A stretch of DNA of 64,000 nucleotides, taken from contig NW_019775845.1 of NCBI RefSeq assembly GCF_001039355.2, positions 30,538 through 94,537 on the forward strand, in the 5' to 3' direction. Within the stretch, counting starts at the first letter, position 1, and the number at the start of each line of letters is the position of its first letter. The notes beneath the pieces were generated by a model. The model saw nothing but the letters and a program-made list of their open reading frames with translations, was not told where the DNA came from and searched no databases. This DNA comes from Lingula anatina (taxonomy: Eukaryota; Brachiopoda; Lingulata; Lingulida; Lingulidae). Made by a program: the position numbers and the translations under genes. This document shows, piece by piece, positions 1 through 14,500 of the stretch.

Positions 1-2955
1 TTTTTTTTCCATTTTTAACAATTTTTAACATAAAACAAAATTAACAGTTTACTGCCATTTTTATATGATCAACTAAGAAAATTGATGAGATGGGAAAAAT
101 ATCAATAGAGCAGTGTTAAATGTCCAATTTCTTCCATTCTGAGATTCTGAACATAGTGAATGATTGAATCTGACAAACTGCAATGATATGAGTTTATTTC
201 CATTTTTGAAACTTTATTACACAATACACGATAAGTTTACCATCATTTTTACAAAATCAACTAACAATGTTGTAAAGATGCAGGAAATGTCAAACAAAAA
301 CTTTTACGTATCTTATTAGTTTAATAATGAGACTGTTAACATGCCTAAGAATTGAATCTGAGGAAATGTGAAAAATATGCTGAAAAGTGAAAAAACAGCA
401 TAACTTCTACAAAAATGGCCCGATCATGCTGATTTTCGAACTTGACCTGCGTTTTATGAATATTCATCAGCTCTGTAAATATAAAGCCAAAAAGTAAAAC
501 TGCCCTCCACTTATCGTGTTAACAAGGAAAGTGCACGGCGCCGGCATCGGCATCGGCGACGACAGACGCAGGTGATGGCAATATGTACAGACACATCTGT
601 GTCTGTACATAAAAATCAAACCAGTTTTTTTTAAGATAACTTGTGCTCAAAGGCAACTATGTTTCTGAAAGATTTGATTGAATTAAAATTGAATATCAAT
701 ACAAAATTAGGACTTACCAAACATGGAAATGTGTGGAAATCTTCAAAAATGTCAGCAGCTGGATCATAGTTGACGAAGGACAGATTTGTGTCATGCATGA
801 TAACACATATTGACATAACAGTAACAGCGATAAATGTTTCAATAAGTAGGTATTTATTTAGAATTTTATCTAGTCCGAAAGCAAGTGCAATACGGGACGT
901 GTCCCATCAGTCCTGTTGATTAAACATTATTGTGGTGTTTCACAATACCAGATAAATGATAGGAAGCATTTGATCAGTCATTGTTGAAGAGGAATTTGTA
1001 GAATTTGAAACTGAGCAAATAAAATTTAACCATGTTGCACTGTTTCAAATAATTTCCAATCACATATGAAACAAACAGGTGTCAACACCCACAGCCTTAT
1101 TCAACATCAAGGTGGCTTGTGAGACATTGAAATATCAAAATGCACGTTACTATATTAGACATTGTTTTGAAGTACCCTCTACCAGGGCCACGGTTATTAT
1201 TGAGGGCATTTTTGGCAGACCAAAATCACTATTTATCTAGAGACATATCTGTGAAAAATCAGTCCAGGATTCCTGACCTCAAGGGGTCTTTTTATGTGAT
1301 AAAACCAACATTAAATTGGATGGAGTAAAGTGGCACTAGAACAAAGTCCATTTGCCGTATGTGCAACAGGTTATTCAATTTTGCAAAAGCAACACTGGCT
1401 TTCCCATAAAAACCTGAGCAGGGGATTACAGGACCTGCAACATAGATTGTTATTTGCTCAAGACTTGAAATTGCCAAAAAAAATTTTTTTTTGCCAGTAA
1501 CAGTGAACTGCTTGATTTGTTCAACACACCCAAGTATACTAAATTAGAATTATAAGTTATTTTAATCCATTGAATTAAACAATACCATTAAGTGTTGATA
1601 GTTTAAAAAGTAGCGAGAGCAGTGGAAGATATTTGTTGATGCCTGAGACATCAGACGGCGTAAAAGGAATTGATGATGACAACTTTAAAGTAAGATATCT
1701 TCCGACTTAGCCCCCTGCCCAAAAATGTTTGATAAAGACCAAAAAAGATTGATTCTTTTGTTTTATTTCTAAATTGCATCATACCTCATACAGTGATAAT
1801 ATCCATAGTGTATTCTAATATCACACAGTAATACTGTGATGAGGTAATGCATACCTTCAGCACCAAAACACATAAATACATACATCTACCCCCTTTATAC
1901 ACACCAAAAAAGAATTTAAAAATAACAACCCTGTATAATTGACACAACTGCTCTCAATTCCCTTTGACAATGGATGTTTTAATACAAAATAAGCCCAAGT
2001 CTCTGCATACTCTGTCTGGTAAGTGTGACAGTTATCAAAAAGTACACCATGAACAGCGCACTGCTTGGTGCATCAAATAAGATAAGCCTTGTGTTGGGCA
2101 TGCAATATCTGTAATGAAGAGGGCCGTGTGTTAGACCCTTGACAGATTTCAGTGAGACCAAAGTGCAAGATGTGTAGTATATACAACTCACACCACTGAC
2201 CTGGCACAGCATCATAATCAATCAAATACAAACACTTTACATGTTACAAGTGCAAAGGCACAATCCACACAGTGCAGAGTATAATTTGGTGTATCTCAAA
2301 CTTGCACCTATATTGAAAATACCCAAGCCTATCAGAGCATTTTGAAAATAAGTAATTACATGGCTTAAAATGTTTCTGCCTCCCCATATATACATATACA
2401 TGTACATTACATTATAAAGATATACATTAACATATAGAGAAGTATATATGAGCTTGTGCAGGCCTTTGTGGAGCATCTTGCAGATATAGTGGTTGACATA
2501 TTAGTAGTATCTGTACACTGTAGCACTCCAGGTGCTCAACTCAACATTTGTCAGGCCAATAATTTCAAAATACTAATGCTTAGTATTAGTATATTATTTG
2601 TAGTTGACTGCTGCTGACTAATCTGCTCAAAGGTGCTTGGCATATTCATCTGGGTAACAATCCTCCTAGACTTACAAACTTGCATTGAAAATTACTTGTT
2701 TTTATTCTTTAATACTGTTCAAACTTGGTGTGCATTACTGGTCATTGTTTCTTTGGAAATGAGTAAAGTACTCTGCCAACTGTCAAGAACCATAGGCTCT
2801 GTGCATACAAGGGATGTCTATTTCCACAGTATTCCAACTACATAGATTTTTACATGGCCTTGCAATGGTTAGTGTTTCTGTGGCTCCTGGTTTTTACCCC
2901 AAAATTCCTTCAGATGTTTATAAAGGCTGACACTGTCCAGTGAGATTCCTAAAGA
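1..2955. other. 3' flank / 3' UTR of the esterase gene, no coding gene seen
   Basis: This AT-rich stretch lies downstream of the esterase stop codon on the minus strand. I see no exon-like open frame with conserved protein motifs; the short open frames present have no family resemblance. It probably contains the 3' UTR plus intergenic DNA. Small structures: a perfect 14-bp hairpin at 582-611 with a 2-base loop; a CG-rich patch near 535-570; a loose inverted repeat around 1785-1855. The phrase CCCTCTACC..GGGCCAC near 1170 recurs near 41420, so a dispersed repeat is likely. The polyadenylation site could not be fixed with confidence. Confidence 0.5.
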
Positions 2956-5532
2956 TCAGTCCTTGCGAACAGTCTTGATTTTTGTGGCTGATGAAGATAG
3001 TCTTGACGCTGGATGGTTTCTTTTTCTTAGACCCTGACTCACCTGTGCAGAAAAAATAAGATAAAGACAGAAAAATTGAAACAACTGGGCATTTTTTTTC
3101 TGCTTTGATTAGCCACAGTTTAACTTTTATATTAAATAAACACTAAGTTACCACTTGCATAAAAATGTGTTAACACTTTAAAAAAACAGCTTTGTTTCTT
3201 CACTAATTCACACCGTTAACATGCAATAATCATAAGGTACAAAATTAATCTACAAGATAGCTCCATTCAGAAGAAGTGTATGGACACCCTGGTTGATGCA
3301 CATACCCTGTGACCAGGAGAATGTTTTGGTTTAAGTCTCCCAGCAGACGCTGAGGTTGTAAGTGGCTGAGGTTCCATTCCCTCCTCCTCCTCCTCTTCCT
3401 CATCTTCATACTCTTCTCCATCCTCCTCTTCTCCCTCTTCCACAACCTCTATTATGTCATCACCATCCTCATCCATGTCTTCCGAATCTACAACAATAAG
3501 ATGAACTTAGTACATAACCATTACACAACTATAATTATATCGCCAAGTATTTTGATTTAACATGTACAAATAAGTATGTGTGAGCAGTCACATCTTCATG
3601 CAATCAAGCACCATCATAGATCACAATAATTTTAAACATACTAGTTATTGCTTTTATATGAGCCCAAACAAGTACACATACATGTACACCCATATCCATC
3701 TACATACAACTATAAATTCACAATGCATGTGCACACCTACATACACAAACACACACACACACACACACAGGCACACACACACACACACACACACAGATCA
3801 AATTTGTTCTCTGGAAAGTTGTTCTTCAAGATTGGAAAGACTAATGACAGCATTTGATAGTGTGTAATAAAAACAGTAAATCAAATGTTATGTTACCCGT
3901 TTCATCACTGGGAGTGTAAAATTTTGGTGGTTCTTCAATCCTAGACACAAGCTCTGCTAGGTCAGTGAAGGTTGCATTGAGAGGAGTAAAACACTAAAAA
4001 TAAAAACAATGTTTTTTCATCATTTTCTATAAACTGCTTGAGACACAAGTGTTGGACACAGGTGCGAGGAACAGAGGTGTATGTATGTGTGTGTGCGAGC
4101 GCGCATGCGTGTGTGGAGGAGGGCTACATCAAGAGAGGCCAAGATCTTTTTTCATAAATATGTTTAAAACTGCTTAATCAAGATGGCAGTGCACTGCAGT
4201 TGGGTGACAATAATGAGGATAAAGTATTCCAAAAAGGTTCCATGAGCACAGCCAACCTTACCAAAAAAATTAGAAATAAAGAAATTTCATAAGCACCACA
4301 CCAATAAGGATTTTATGAATATGACTATATATAAATGAATTGTTCAAAGTGTTAAAGTAAAAGAAAACAAAAACTGTCAAAGATGAAGATTGTTGTTTCA
4401 TACTAACCTGATGTATTTTGGGTTTTACTCTATCTTTAGATTTCTCTTTGAAAAGTTCGTTGATAGCATCTCCCTTGGCCATTGCAGAGAAGAACACCTT
4501 ACCATGGTTGTAACCCACATCCTGTACAAACAATGCACACTGGCTACACTTCATTGTTATTATAATTTAAATATTATTATTATAATTATATGTTTAAATA
4601 TTGTGTAAAGAACTTACCCAATAAATCAAAATTCTGTTCAAACTAATGGTTTTTGTTTAAATCATCGTTCTTATAATTTCTGACATAAAAATATATACAT
4701 ACAAAATTTCTATTATAAATATTCTTTTATATTACAGTACTTTCAAACAGAAGTACTTGATACTCTGAGTCAGTTACATACAAATCTTTCATCACCACTA
4801 ATGGAAGTCTTTTTTGATATACATCCTAAAGTAATTAGTTGTGATATGACTACTTACATAAATCTCATCAAAGCTTCCAAACTGCAGTGTGCCATACTTG
4901 TCAATGGGTGGCCTCAGGTACTCGCACATTCCACTGTTTGTCACCATCTCCATCTGACGCACACATGACACATAGGCAAGGCGGGACTGGACGTCACTCA
5001 TGTTTGGCACCTTATAAAGAAATGTGTGACAAGTGAACTTTTACAAATGGACGCTTAGCAAAGATATGAGGAGAAAAAGTGACCATCATCTCTTAGGTAG
5101 GAAATTGGTCTCATAAAGGGGTAGGGGGTGGGGTGGGGCGGGGGTTAGAAAGTAGACTCGCAATCAAAGCTTCTTAATTTCTTTGACTTTTGTCTGCAAG
5201 AGCAACATTCAAGAAGAATGTATAAGATGTTTAATGGAATATGATTTTTTGCCAGTCAAGAATCCTCTGACATTTTTAACATAACCAAATGCATTTTTAA
5301 ATAGAAACTTTTGATAAACATAAAGGAACCAGTTTCGCTGACTTCTAACATAGTTTAGTCCAAGCTTGACTCTCTTCACTCACTTTGACAGGCTCTGCCC
5401 ATGGATTCCAGCGTTTCCATAGCAACCACCATCCAGACAACTTGTCGCCATAGTTGGTGAGGTTCGTCTCATCCTGGCTGCCTACATCTATGGCAAATAT
5501 TGTTTGAGCACCCATGGTTTTCATGACGTCAG
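2956..5532 (-). other. PNPLA6/7: Esterase exons 31-36: end of patatin domain and acidic tail
   Basis: Exons: 31, 5384-5532 ([32 protein letters not shown]); 32, 4858-5010 ([32 protein letters not shown]); 33, 4408-4521 ([18 protein letters not shown]); 34, 3897-3993 ([14 protein letters not shown]); 35, 3306-3487, a run rich in Glu and Asp encoded by GAG/GAA/GAT repeats; 36, 2956-3042, a basic C-terminus ending KIKTVRKD then TGA. If the exon 35 donor (AGG/GTATGT) is not used, translation ends 13 codons later, giving a shorter tail. The acidic tail is also seen in vertebrate PNPLA6. Confidence 0.88.
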
Positions 5533-8500
5533 CTGCAGAAATAAAAAGAAACCATTCAGAGTAGTAGTAGATGACATGGTGCATACTAAATTGCTTAAAT
5601 GTTATTACTGAAGTGCTTGAATTTCCCATTCACTCACAGGTCTGAGGTTTAAAAATAATATGTATGAAGTTTACAAATACTACATTTTTAACATTTTCCA
5701 ATTTGTTATCTGTAACTGATAATCAATTTTTCTCTTTGCTTAAACATTATACTACATCTGCAAAACAAATGTTAAACTGTTTTCCTCAATAATAAAGAAA
5801 GGATGGCATACAAACAAGGTTTTTTAATCATTTCACATCCCATAATAATCAATGGAAATACATGGTGAGATGGATTAAATGTTCGCTGTGGACATTGCAA
5901 CAAGATTAACTTTTTGAAAAGACTTTGTGATTACGCTTTACAAAGAACAATCTTGCTTCATTTATATAAAAAACAAATCTTTCAAGAGAATAACATTCAA
6001 AGTCTCAAAAAGTGCTTTAAAACCCAAAGATGTCCTCAGTTTAGAAATGGTATATGTATATGCAAATCTAAAACGCTACAAGATATGTAAATGAAAATAT
6101 TGTACATAACAAGTCACAAACATTTCACCACAGATCATAAAGCATATTAAAACAAAAAGTAAAATATTTACAGTGCTTAAAATTTAGATTGAGGAAATAC
6201 AGATGATGCTCAATTATGCAGTTTATCAAAAGAAGTATAACTTGGAAGTTAAGTTATCTCTGGGACAAACCAGTTAGCCAGAGGAAACATTTCAAATTAC
6301 TATTTCATTTTTCAGTTGAATGTTTATCATTTTAGATTGAAATGCCAGATTATTTCCATGTTATAAGTCTGAATAATAAAATTAAGAAAAATTGTAGCTA
6401 CAGCACTATCTAAGTCAAAATATCAACAATATACACTGGTCACATTACAGATGGCCATATCACAATAGAGATGACCATGTTAAAGCTGATGTCCAGTATG
6501 TACCTGGTAAATTATTAACATATCCTCCGTCCATCAGTAAGTGACCATCCATGGGATCACACAATGGCGGCATATATCCCGCGAGGGACATGCTAGAACG
6601 TACATAGCGCCACAGGGACCCTAGAAAAAGAAAGGGAAAATTCCTCTCCCTTAGACTACTGGGTCTCAACACACAAAATACCTGGTAAGTTGTTGCAATA
6701 GCCTCCATCTAAAATAAGATGTCCGTCTTGGGGATCACAGAGAGGAGGGAAGTAGCCAGCCAGTGACATGCTGGCCCTGATGTATCTCCACAGGGAGCCT
6801 GTAAGAACACAATCCTAAGTCAACATAACACAGTGGTGAATGCACCACGGCACCAGTGCACACATGCACATTGCATGCACCGCATGTTTGTACACAGCAT
6901 GCGTTTTAGTTGTTTACCTGGGACGTTATCTACGTAAGCTCCGTCCACAAGTAAATGTCCGTCCCGCGGATCACAGATAGGAGGTAGTGCGCTCGCAATG
7001 GACATGCTGCCACGCACATAACGCCACAAGCACCCTACAAAGAGCCGGATACAGCAAATACAATCTTTACTGCTGGAGTTAAGTGTAGAAAACCTACTGC
7101 ACAGAAAAAAAAGGCTTGTTAGTAAAAAAGAAGACAAGTTTAGAAATTTGCACCTTCTGTTTGTTTGTTTTTTTTTTTATTAACCCCCCCCCCCAAACAT
7201 ATTTTACACAAGCAATCCAAATTACATATCTTTAAATGAAACAATACAAGAAAGATTTTGGCTTTCCTGCATGTGAAAATTTCTAACCTTACAAACTGTA
7301 AAAGTCAAACATTAAAGTGAGATAACCATTAGCCAGGTATGCACCACCAAGCTGCTCAACTTTCAGTCTAATGAGGTAAAAAGTTAAAGTCAAATATTGT
7401 CATTCAAATGTCTAGTTAAATTCTACAAGTCTTTTTTTTTTTTTTTTTTGCTTTTGGCAAGTAAAATTAGAAAAAATAAAATACAATTAAGCTGTTTAAA
7501 TCATGAAGTCTTTGTCCAGTGCTATAAGGCTTTTCCACTCAAGCATCATATCTTATATATACAGCTGTATTGTTATTCTTTAAGAGGCTCAACTATGTAT
7601 GATTATGCTACACAGGAATTAACTCCCTTTCAAAAGTCCTTCATAAATTCGCTTCAACCTGCTTAAACATTTTACTGACTCTTATATAAAAGCTACACTA
7701 TTAATTTGTCAACCTCTTTAACATGCCAATACAACTGTATCACCAAGATAGACTGCTTGATGTGAAAAGAAATAAAGTGTTAACCTGGCTTGGTGTCATA
7801 CATTTCTTACAATTGACTGCTTTCCCACTAACAGATACAGTGATCCAGCTTTATCAAGTCATTAGTGTGAAGTGATGTTCAAACAAATGGGATCATTTTC
7901 ACATTTTGTTCTTAACAAAGGTAACATTGTGCAATATGGTTATGACTCTTCCCTAGCCATGTATCACATTTTTTAAGCCCTAGACTCAAACAGTCGAAAT
8001 AGAAGACAAAAAATTAAAAATGTGAAACTGATCCTTAACATTTTACAGCAATAACACATGATAAAAGAGAAATATTTTTCTAAGATATCAGTACGGTGTA
8101 AAAGTAGGTGGTTTCATATGTTAGATTTTATAACAAATGGAATTAAGTTCAAGTAACAAAGATAAGACTATGAAAGACATGGTTGTGACATCATACTGAC
8201 CATATGCATGCACCTCATTACTTGCATTTTAACTTTCTTAAAATTAGTTGAGTCAAACTGATACTTAACATTTAATACATTATGAAATTAAAGAAATATT
8301 TTGTTTACTAAAATATCAGTAGGTGGTATCATAGGTTAGATCAAACAATCTGTTCTCAAAATGGATCAAGATGGGAAGGGAGGAACTGGAAGTAAAGGCA
8401 CTGTTAAACCAACAGAGGTAGTGATAAAAAATTTGCAACAAATGCTAAACTTCAACACTGAACATAATTAAGCATGCAAATTTCAACATAACTTTCACCA

Positions 8501-11500
8501 ATATTTTCTTTATAATTATCACCATACAATTTTCTTTAAACTGCCATGTCTTTTTTCATTTACCCAGGGGCACCCACCTAGTATATTCAACAAACACATA
8601 CAGAATATATCAGGCTGTCCCTTCACCCACTTGCACCCACATAAATCACTCACCCACTCTGTGTAACCCACCTGAGGTATGTACCCTCATCTTAGAGGAG
8701 GTAATATCAGTAGTAATACAGAAGTAAGGAAGCCAAAGGTCTTCTATCTGAGTGTCTCGGAAGACTTCTTCCAAACTGTTGTTGAATGATCCACCTGTAT
8801 ACAGAGAAAAAATGTAGTACTGTAGTACCAAAGAAACATATAGCATTTAATTGTTGCTAGTTCTGTCAAAACCTAAAATACTCAAAGTGAATTATAAACA
8901 ATTCTAAAAATATCATAATTGAAATGAGAATATGTAAATTAATTTCGAATTCAGATGGAATCAGGGAATGACATGAAAGTGATGGCCTACAGTTCAATGA
9001 GCTTAAAAGCATGACTAAATCTGCACTGATTCAGACAAATTGGTTCCTTTTCTTTAGAAGTGATATGATAACAATTAAACACATTCTAAATAGCAGTCAG
9101 TGATTTACTGGATCTAAGAACATAACTTAAAGAAAACCAGACTTAATCTAGCTGAAATACAAAAACATCTTATGTTAGAAATATTTTTATTGAAACCAGT
9201 CTAAAAGTTTGCAACTTGCTATCAGTGAAGACCAACAAATAAGTTTCCAACTTGCCTGTGAAGAAGGAGGTCACTGGGTAGGTGAGGTCAAAAATCTTCT
9301 TCCACAAACAATTCATTTCCTAAAACAACAGGGGATTATTTATTATTTTATCAATCATGTGAAAATGATGTTTCCTCGTCATGATAAACTTCTCCATATG
9401 GTACACAAAGAATCAGTGCTTTTTCTCCCTTACACTACAGCATTGTTATCTTTCTAAATGCTTCATTCTCTATTGTGCTACACATATACATACATTTTCC
9501 AAAAAACACGCTAAATCAAAATCAAAGTAAAAACACTGAAAAAGAACACTGCCACAAAGCATCTTATATAGATATATTTTTAAAGAATAATGTGGGGATT
9601 TTCCATAACATACATGATTACACACATGGCATAATGCTGTACAGAGACTACCATCTAATCTCAGCAGTTTTACTATTCTTACCATGGCCCACTCCCTGGC
9701 CCTTTGTTTTAGCCTGGTAATGTTCCTTTCATCACACCAGATGGCCCCTATGAACGCCCCAATGCTGGTGCCACCTACAATATCTATAGGGATCCCTGCT
9801 TCTACTATTGACTTGATCATTCCTATATGAGCACATCCCCTAAAATAGAATTATTTTCTTAATTGTATTAAATGTGTCCTACCTGAAGGAGTAATGCACC
9901 AGTGAGAAAAAAAAACATTCCATTAACCCTAAACATCTTCATATATCATCAAGTTTTGGGAAGCACTGATGTCTGTAAAGCACGTTTGGTGATTGTTTAA
10001 GTAGTAAAATTATGTTTAACTTGATAATTTCAGACAGGCAAAATTTGTCTTATTCAAGCTTGTCCTTCGATCTTAACAGAAAAAATATGTATCTGAGAGA
10101 ATTTTCTTAAAAATAAATCAATCAATGCATTACATAATTATGAAAATATCTTTTAATTCTTAATTTTCTGATGTTAAAATTTTTGATCTCTTAAATATGA
10201 ACTAAATTTAAAATAAAATTTTAATATCAAAATATTCTAATTCCAGTAATCACCACCAGTGTTCAAAACATACCTCGCCCCTCCACCCCCCAGTACCAAG
10301 CCTATGGAGGTCCCGGTCAGGAAGCGGGCGAGACGGGAGAAGTCTGAATGTCGATCAGGTTCTGTTTGGAAGATCTTGTCATATTTTTGCATCTTGATGT
10401 AATAAGAGAAAATAATATATTCAATAATCAAGATAGCACAGGACTGACAGGAATGATGTATTTAATCAAAATTGTCGCTGCTTAAAAATTTTTAATGATG
10501 CCGTCGTAAAATGTGTGTTCTAATTGACAAACAATCACTGCCTCCTGTTCACAAGTGGTTTTAGAAACTCATATTTCATCTATATATAATATAATCTTTT
10601 TCTTTCTTTCTTTTTGGCTACTAATATTAATATGACCAACGACATAAACCAAAGCACTCTTCAAAGCTTTTGGATCAACTTCTACATCATAAAACCACAA
10701 ACCAAAAAAGTAACATGCAGAATCAAATGTATCACATCCAAGTGTACTCACAATCTGCTCAGGTGTTTTCCTGCTGTAAGTGAATACTCTGCCTGGACAC
10801 CTGACGTGGAATACAGAGCTACACCAGCCCCTGGGGTTCAACCACTCGGCTGTACGCTGAGGCTTCCCGCTGTCCTCACTGTACAACAAGATCATCTCCC
10901 TCTGAGCCCTCACAGACATGTTTTCTAGTTGTTTCTCAAGCTAAGGTATAAGAAGAATATATAGATAAATTTTGTTTTGAAAAGGTCCTGTCTTCTCTTT
11001 CTTTTTTTCCCCATGTTCCAAAGGCAAATTTTTTGCAAAATTTAACAAAAAAAGAAAAAGGAGAACTTTCTTTCCCAGTATACCTATCTATATAAGTTTA
11101 TATGTCTATGCAGGTATGAAATCCTCAGTACACAACTCCCAAAATATTCATTTGCTTTAGCTAAGGAAACAGCAAAGAATGCTTCAGGTGTGACAGTGGA
11201 TGAGCCAGAACACAATGCTATATGATACTCACCTTCCCCACAGTGGGTTCACTTTCAGCCAGTGTGACAATAAATATGCAGTCAGCCTGGCGTATGCACC
11301 TCTGTGTCCAGGGGGTCAGTGTCTTATCACACTGATATAACACCATCCTATGTAAGTCCTCCTGCTGCCCCAGCCAGCTGGACAGGCGGTACTCACTCAC
11401 ACTGTTATATGAAATGATTTTGAAGGTAAAGAGGATGAGCTGTTGGCAGGTATAAATTACAGCATTAAAAGTAAAAAGGTCCCCATTTTTTTTCAATACC

Positions 11501-14500
11501 TATTCTCTAAAACCCAATTTCACCTTTTTATTTGAGGTCAAACAAAATATCATAAGGCTCAATTACAAGCTGGCTACAAACCTTTGATAACTTTCACTTT
11601 TATATACCTCAAAAAAGCATTATTTTGGTCTTCTTTTCTGCAAAGTCATTTTTTAAAAACCTCCATTACATATTTTTTATAGTTTCTCAACAGATCTATT
11701 TATGTTTCCAAGGCCTAAATCTCACTAATATATACATGGTGAGATGATGTAAAAGCATGTTACCTGTCTAAAGCCCCAGCACCCAGTCTTTGAACAATAA
11801 CATCACTGGTCAGACGTAAAGTGGGCCCTGAAACATATGGGTACAAACTTTGTATCTCATAATTCTGCTTAAAAAGATATTAAGATATTTTTTCAAATAT
11901 ATCTTACATACTGTGGAAAAGATATGTCAAAAAGCTTTGAAAACTTCAAGAAATAGATTTTTCATCACAAAATTATGATTTAAAAACAGAATCAAAACAA
12001 CTGTTGATATACTTGCAATAATGAGCTGGCTGGGATTAACATGCATCAGATGATCATTTACATTTATTGGTAAACTAGAATTTGATGAACATTTATACAG
12101 AACCCTTCTGCACACAATCATCAAAGAGATTTAAAAATAAAACAGTAAGTAACCAATGCTCTCTATACCTATTGCACCAAGGGCATGTTGTAGTTCTATA
12201 GTGAATGTCTCAAGTGGAACATCATCAGTGACAGGCAGTACTGCCACTGTGTTCAGGTTGGCACCTATTGGCCTCTGGTCTACATTGGGATGCTCTGGAA
12301 TGGTTTTACAATATAACATAGGTTAAATAATTTCAAGTCTGAATTCATTTGAAGCAGAATGTCCTGGAAATTTATATGCATGTGCATGTTTGTGTGTGCA
12401 TGCGTCTGTACTTCATAACTGCACAGCATCAGAGGAAAAGTACAATTTTTAAAATTTTCAGAATATTGTATTTTGATTATTTATAGACAAATACCCCTTT
12501 TTCATTACAATTATATGAGCTGGGCAGTTAAATAAAACATTTCAGCAGAAAGAACAGATGACTTCACAACTATTTACACAAACAGTAACACCATCAATAA
12601 ACAGTGTCTGCTGATGTATAATTTTCAGTTATTAAAAAGAATCTATAATCAAAACAAAAATCAGATTATTATTATACATCGCTTTCAATACGTACCAGAA
12701 AGTGTCATGGCTGTCTCTTTGTGCTCTAAACTTCCCAGAATCCTCTGCCCCAGGAGGTGAATAAGGCGAGTGACAATCTGAGGATATTTCCTCTTGATTA
12801 AGTTGAGCAATTCGGCAGGAATTTTGGCTAACTCTGTGTCTCTGTAAAATCAAAACAGCCCAAATATGTCACATAAAGCCCACAAGAAAACAATTTGATA
12901 GACATGCTTGCATTGACAAAATAAAGCTTAATGGTTTCAATTAAACAGTGTGCTTTCAAATTTTTAACTGACTTTCATGTCAAACAGTCTTGTCCCAGTT
13001 CAGGATATTTAATTTAGGGACTGTTTACAAACTTGTTTCCTTTACTTTAACCCTACCAACACCAATGACAAAGAGAATGTACAAGAAAAATGACCCAAGA
13101 TACACTTACCTTACAGCAATACTGGTTGTAGCCCTCTCAGTCTGTGTGAGAACTTCCACTATCCCTATCAGCTCTCCTCTCCCGTATTCACCCACCAGTT
13201 CTCGTTTACCACTCAAGGTTGTCAGAACCTGACGCAGACGACCATTTAGTATGATGTAGAGAGATTCAGATGGATCATTTTGCCTGCGAAATAAACAGTT
13301 CAGATGTTTATTTTTTCTGTAGCATGATAAATTATGATATCATTTCTTATATTTTAGACAGTCACTTGATATATTTCTATATTTCAATCCATTACTTCTT
13401 ATTCTGTCATATTCATGAAATTTAATTTTCTGCTTTATAAGTAATGAATAAGTCGGCCATTACATCCTTAGAAATGTCAGACAAAAGTTCATGTTCTTAA
13501 ACACAAAGGTTCTAATACATATTATCCGTCCTCCTTTAAAAAAATTCTCCTTAATGAGTTGTTGAAAAAATAATTACATCTGTGATGTCTGACCACATTA
13601 CATATTTGGCATGAAGCACACACTTAGGCTGCATTCACATGAAAAATCTATTTTCTAAAAATCTAAATATCTATTTGCGGCATCTAGATTTTTAGATTTT
13701 TAGAAAATAGATTTTTCATGTGAACACAGCCTTAGTGCTAAACTGAGTCACATTCCTCAGTATTATACCCTATAGCTATCTATCTTATACCCTATAGCTA
13801 TCTACTCACTTATAGAGCGCTCTGCCTGCCTCAATCTGCTCCCAGTCCAAAGCAAAGTCAATTTGTCGCACAAATGGAGACATGCGACGCACAAACGTGT
13901 GAGCCACATTTAGTACTATCTTTGGGTGTTCGCGCATGATGCTGGAAAGAGAACATGTTATGTACACGATCAGCTGTCTGAATGGAAACTCACAAACAGT
14001 TCACATTATGGAAACCCGACAGGATTACCAGCTTGTTTAAGTAACCCAAACAGAGTAGACCACATGATGATCATTCCAGAAAAATATGCTCATATGAAGT
14101 CTTTTGTCAATTCAAGATACAAAACCATTTTATTTATTGCAGAATTGGATACTTATGGTACCAGAGCATTTCTGTAAATCTACAAATTTCAAAATTCTAT
14201 TTTACAAGCTGAGCCACATTCACCAATTTAACAAGCAACATCTAAGGCAAAGCATCTTTCAGGAGTATTTAGAATACCAGAGTCTCATATACACCTAAAA
14301 TATATCATATGAGAAGTGTTTACCCATAGAACTCATTCTTGTCTATGTAGACCACCCTGGAGTCTGTCCTGGCTCTGATGGTGAAGAAGGAGGGTTCTCC
14401 AGTCAGCACTGCCAATGTTCCCACCACTTCCCCTGGGTGGGCAATGAACAGAGATGTCTGAATTATAACAACAGAGTATAGTTATTGAACAGAGGGTCCT

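Noticed and set aside
3245-3476. Two overlapping minus-strand frames rich in Glu/Arg
   Set aside because: Only the Glu/Asp frame is in phase with esterase exon 34 and exon 36; the basic frame is a shadow of the same GA-rich exon.
3580-3867. His/Thr-rich plus-strand open frames
   Set aside because: They translate a CA microsatellite inside an esterase intron.
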